The position numbers and the translations under genes were made by a program. Shown here piece by piece: positions 62,581 through 64,000 of a DNA stretch of 64,000 nucleotides. The notes below the pieces were generated by a model. That model was given only the letters and a program-made list of their open reading frames with translations, had not been told where the DNA came from and did not search any database. The DNA lies in contig DUFA01000116.1 of NCBI GenBank assembly GCA_011191975.1, positions 42,634-106,633 on the forward strand. The letters run 5' to 3'. Within the stretch, counting starts at the first letter, position 1. Each line of letters opens with the position of its first letter. The stretch comes from Dehalococcoidia bacterium (GTDB lineage Bacteria > Chloroflexota > Dehalococcoidia > Dehalococcoidales > UBA2162).

Positions 62581-62970
62581 TTACGCCCAAATTTCCTGCC
62601 ACCGAAATGGTAATAGCTCTTTCAGTGGTAATGTCTTATTCTCACTTAACACGATTGCCGTATCAATATTTGATTTATTTACCTGATAGATCAGTTCCCT
62701 GCATCTACCACAAGGCGGGGCAATCTCTTTCTTTTCATTAACAGCTACGATCATGGTGATTTCTGACTCTTTATGTTTCAACATTTCAGCAATAGCCGAA
62801 TGCTCGGCACAAAAACCAAGGCTACAGGAACAATCTATACATACACCTGTGTAAACGTTGCCCGCTTTTGTCGTCAGTGCCGCTCCTACTCCACCACTGG
62901 TGCAATCATCACTCGATCTGTAATGCCCGACCACTTCGTACGCTTTGTTTATCAAATCATTTATTTCCAT
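62581..62970 (-). CDS. Cytidine deaminase-like protein
   Basis: GVCIDCSCSLGFCAEHSAIAEMLKH...APPCGRCRELIYQ; HAE-like and PCxxC zinc motifs. Confidence 0.88.
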   Translation of the reverse strand: MEINDLINKAYEVVGHYRSSDDCTSGGVGAALTTKAGNVYTGVCIDCSCSLGFCAEHSAIAEMLKHKESEITMIVAVNEKKEIAPPCGRCRELIYQVNKSNIDTAIVLSENKTLPLKELLPFRWQEIWA

Positions 62971-63989
62971 CTCTTTATACCCTCGTGAAAAGGCTCTCTG
63001 ATTATACCACGCTCGGTGATGATGGCGGTTATGTAGCGGTGGGGGGTGACGTCGAAAGCGGGATTTTCTACTGATGTGTTATCAGGTGCTGTCTGCACTC
63101 CCTGGAAATGGGTAATCTCTTCCGGATTTCGCTCCTCGATCGGGATATCGTCGCCGGTTTTCAGCGAGGTGTCGATTGTGCTGAACGGGGCGGCGATGTA
63201 GAAGGGGATATTATGTTCTTTTGCCAGCACCGCCAGGGTGTAGGTGCCTATCTTGTTGGCAGTGTCGCCGTTGGCGGTTATCCTGTCGGCTCCGGTAATT
63301 ACGCAGTCGATCCTGCCCTGGCTCATCATGTATCCTGCCATGGAGTCCGTTATCAGTGTCACAGGCACGCCGGCCTGCTGTAACTCCCAGGTGGTCAGCC
63401 GGGCTCCCTGGAGCAGGGGACGGGTCTCATCAGCGTAGACACTCACGTTCTTGCCCTGCTCTTTTGCCCTGATTATTACGCCCAGGGCAGTACCGTAGCC
63501 GGTAGTAGCCAGCGGTCCGGCATTGCAGTGGGTGAGAACGGTGAAACCGTCTTCGATAAGTTCAGCGCCATAGTCGCTGAGTTTTTCCGTAGCTTCCGCT
63601 TCCTCATTGTGAATTTTCACTGCTTCATCTACAAGAGCCTGCTTAATCTCTTCCACCGTGCCTGCTGTCCCGGCGACTTTATCCATTCTCTCGACGGCGA
63701 AGAACAGGTTCCTGGCGGTAGGTCTTGTTGCAGCGACAGTCCGGCTGACAACCTGGTATTCTTTTATAAATATATTGTTGAACTCAGATTTTATCTTTAA
63801 CGCACCGAGAGCAATCGCATACCCTCCGGCTACGCCGATAGACGGCGCGCCGCGGACTACCAGTTGCTTGATTGCAGTGCATACTTCAAGGTAATCATGC
63901 GTCTCCAGGTATACTTCCTCGAGCGGAAGTCTCGTCTGGTCGAGGATCTTTATCCTATTACCAAGCCATTCGATAGGTTTGACTGCCAT
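62961..63989 (-). CDS. mtnA: S-methyl-5-thioribose-1-phosphate isomerase
   Basis: IEWLGNRIKILDQTRLPLEEVYLETHDY...VRGAPSIGVAGGYA...THCNAGPLATTGYGTALGVI. Confidence 0.95.
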   Translation of the reverse strand: MAVKPIEWLGNRIKILDQTRLPLEEVYLETHDYLEVCTAIKQLVVRGAPSIGVAGGYAIALGALKIKSEFNNIFIKEYQVVSRTVAATRPTARNLFFAVERMDKVAGTAGTVEEIKQALVDEAVKIHNEEAEATEKLSDYGAELIEDGFTVLTHCNAGPLATTGYGTALGVIIRAKEQGKNVSVYADETRPLLQGARLTTWELQQAGVPVTLITDSMAGYMMSQGRIDCVITGADRITANGDTANKIGTYTLAVLAKEHNIPFYIAAPFSTIDTSLKTGDDIPIEERNPEEITHFQGVQTAPDNTSVENPAFDVTPHRYITAIITERGIIREPFHEGIKRWK

Positions 63990-64000
63990 TTAGCTGCGCA

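Overview
This 64 kb window is a bacterial chromosome segment. Gene content and style (many URO-D-family and 4Fe-4S proteins, thiolase/DUF35 pairs, Cys-insert EF-Tu) suggest a Chloroflexota/Dehalococcoidia-like organism, but that is inference. It starts inside dnaN. It contains a HicBA toxin-antitoxin module, two MFS exporters, and a cluster of URO-D-like, CrtI-like, SRPBCC, UGSC-like and cupin genes. Further along are menG/ubiE, a GH127 enzyme, katG, a LemA/HtpX group, transporters, msrA, metG, hypB, tlyA, purF, PAC2/HEAT and tldD/pmbA genes, and a beta-oxidation operon. The right part holds the L12-L10-(DUF35-thiolase)-L1-L11-NusG-SecE-L33-EF-Tu cluster with three upstream tRNAs, then methionine-salvage genes (MTAP, MtnA). 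The main discovery is two independent genes interrupted by a single in-frame TGA, each followed by a hairpin with bacterial-SECIS-like geometry. One is msrA, where TGA replaces the catalytic Cys of GCFW (28551). The other joins 9585..9863 to 9885..11351 into a 588-residue UGSC-like protein, with the TGA at the position where that family carries Sec. Together they predict selenocysteine use in this organism and a variant (CWU-HGA) selenoprotein. Also notable are a structured leader RNA with terminator/anti-terminator pairing before metG, a thiolase-DUF35 pair inside the L1/L10 ribosomal gap, a four-Cys insertion in EF-Tu, and gene remnants around HicBA. No CRISPR array, prophage, rRNA or complete transposon was seen.
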